From NCBI GenBank assembly GCA_029256575.1, contig JAQSXR010000005.1, forward strand, positions 25,400 to 89,399: 64,000 nt of DNA, read 5' to 3'. Position numbers and translations under genes: made by a program. The notes under the pieces were generated by a model that worked only from the letters and a program-made list of their open reading frames with translations, was not told the DNA's origin and searched no databases. How positions within the stretch are numbered: position 1 is the first letter of the stretch; each line of letters opens with the position of its first letter. This document shows positions 63,981-64,000 of this stretch, one piece after another. This DNA is from Clostridiales bacterium (GTDB lineage Bacteria; Bacillota; Clostridia; Lachnospirales; JAQSXR01).

Positions 63981-64000
63981 CGACCCGGATGGGACTCGAA
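63981..64000 (-). tRNA. Partial tRNA, cut by the window end
   Basis: The 3' end of a further tRNA on the minus strand: T loop TTCGAGT, T stem CCCAT, acceptor CCGGGTC and discriminator G. The isotype cannot be given without the anticodon; a G discriminator is common in tRNA-Asp, -Asn and -Glu. Confidence 0.7.

Overview
The window is AT-rich chromosomal DNA from an anaerobic, endospore-forming, flagellated low-GC Firmicute, most likely a member of the Lachnospirales (Lachnospiraceae or a close relative). The evidence is spore genes (spmA, spmB, bofA), an abrB/spoVT-type regulator, the Bacillus/Clostridium-type large SRP RNA, two conserved Firmicute gene blocks (tadA-SRP RNA-dnaX-ybaB-recR-yaaL-bofA and yaaO-tmk-darA-yaaR-holB-ricT-trmN6-rsmI-abrB), and several families I associate with Lachnospiraceae (DUF3881, DUF6240, DUF5702, DUF6382-FHA). 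No phage genes, integrase, intact insertion sequence or CRISPR array was seen.

Layout. 0-6.9 kb: a decayed histidine kinase, a HIT protein, murG, a cyclophilin that lacks an N-terminal segment, a DHHW/MBOAT pair for acylating an exported polymer, and a flavodoxin-SCP2 fusion. 7.0-17.0 kb: a tightly packed ten-gene operon for a Tad-type (type IVc) pilus of a single-membrane cell. It has TadZ, CpaF/TadA, TadB, TadC, a 55-residue Flp prepilin, TadE/TadG-like pseudopilins, a prepilin peptidase and an FHA protein. 17.2-24.1 kb: the complete phosphate system pstS-pstC-pstA-pstB-phoU-phoP-phoR behind a three-repeat Pho box. 24.2-26.6 kb: phosphatidylethanolamine synthesis (psd, pssA, PAP2), then bofA and yaaL. 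27-33.6 kb: flagellin, FliS, a FliK-like 1008-residue protein and a chemoreceptor, lying inside the otherwise conserved recR-yaaL-bofA block. 33.7-38.2 kb: recR, ybaB, dnaX, SRP RNA, tadA and an anaerobic RNR activase. 38.3-48.9 kb: Sel1 protein, two-component system, MATE exporter ending inside an antisense tRNA-Arg, DUF3881, metG, pckA and degV. 49-51.9 kb: a LacI-controlled esterase/pyruvate-kinase-C-domain locus with two matching operators. 52-54.6 kb: an ABC-2 exporter behind a consensus promoter and a long structured leader. 54.7-62.7 kb: spmAB, abrB and the yaaO-to-rsmI block. 63-64 kb: a DtxR/MntR regulator and a tRNA cluster (Val, Thr, Tyr, fMet, Phe, Lys, plus one cut by the window end).

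The strongest candidates for something not well described are in the Tad operon: a TadC platform protein with an Ig-like exterior insert, a TadE-like protein carrying two exactly 51-residue-spaced HCCC metal-site repeats, and a pseudopilin whose only reasonable start is ATA. Further candidates are a 104-105 bp hairpin repeat present twice, and the structured leader of the ABC-2 exporter. All protein assignments are from motif and family recognition by eye; no search was run.
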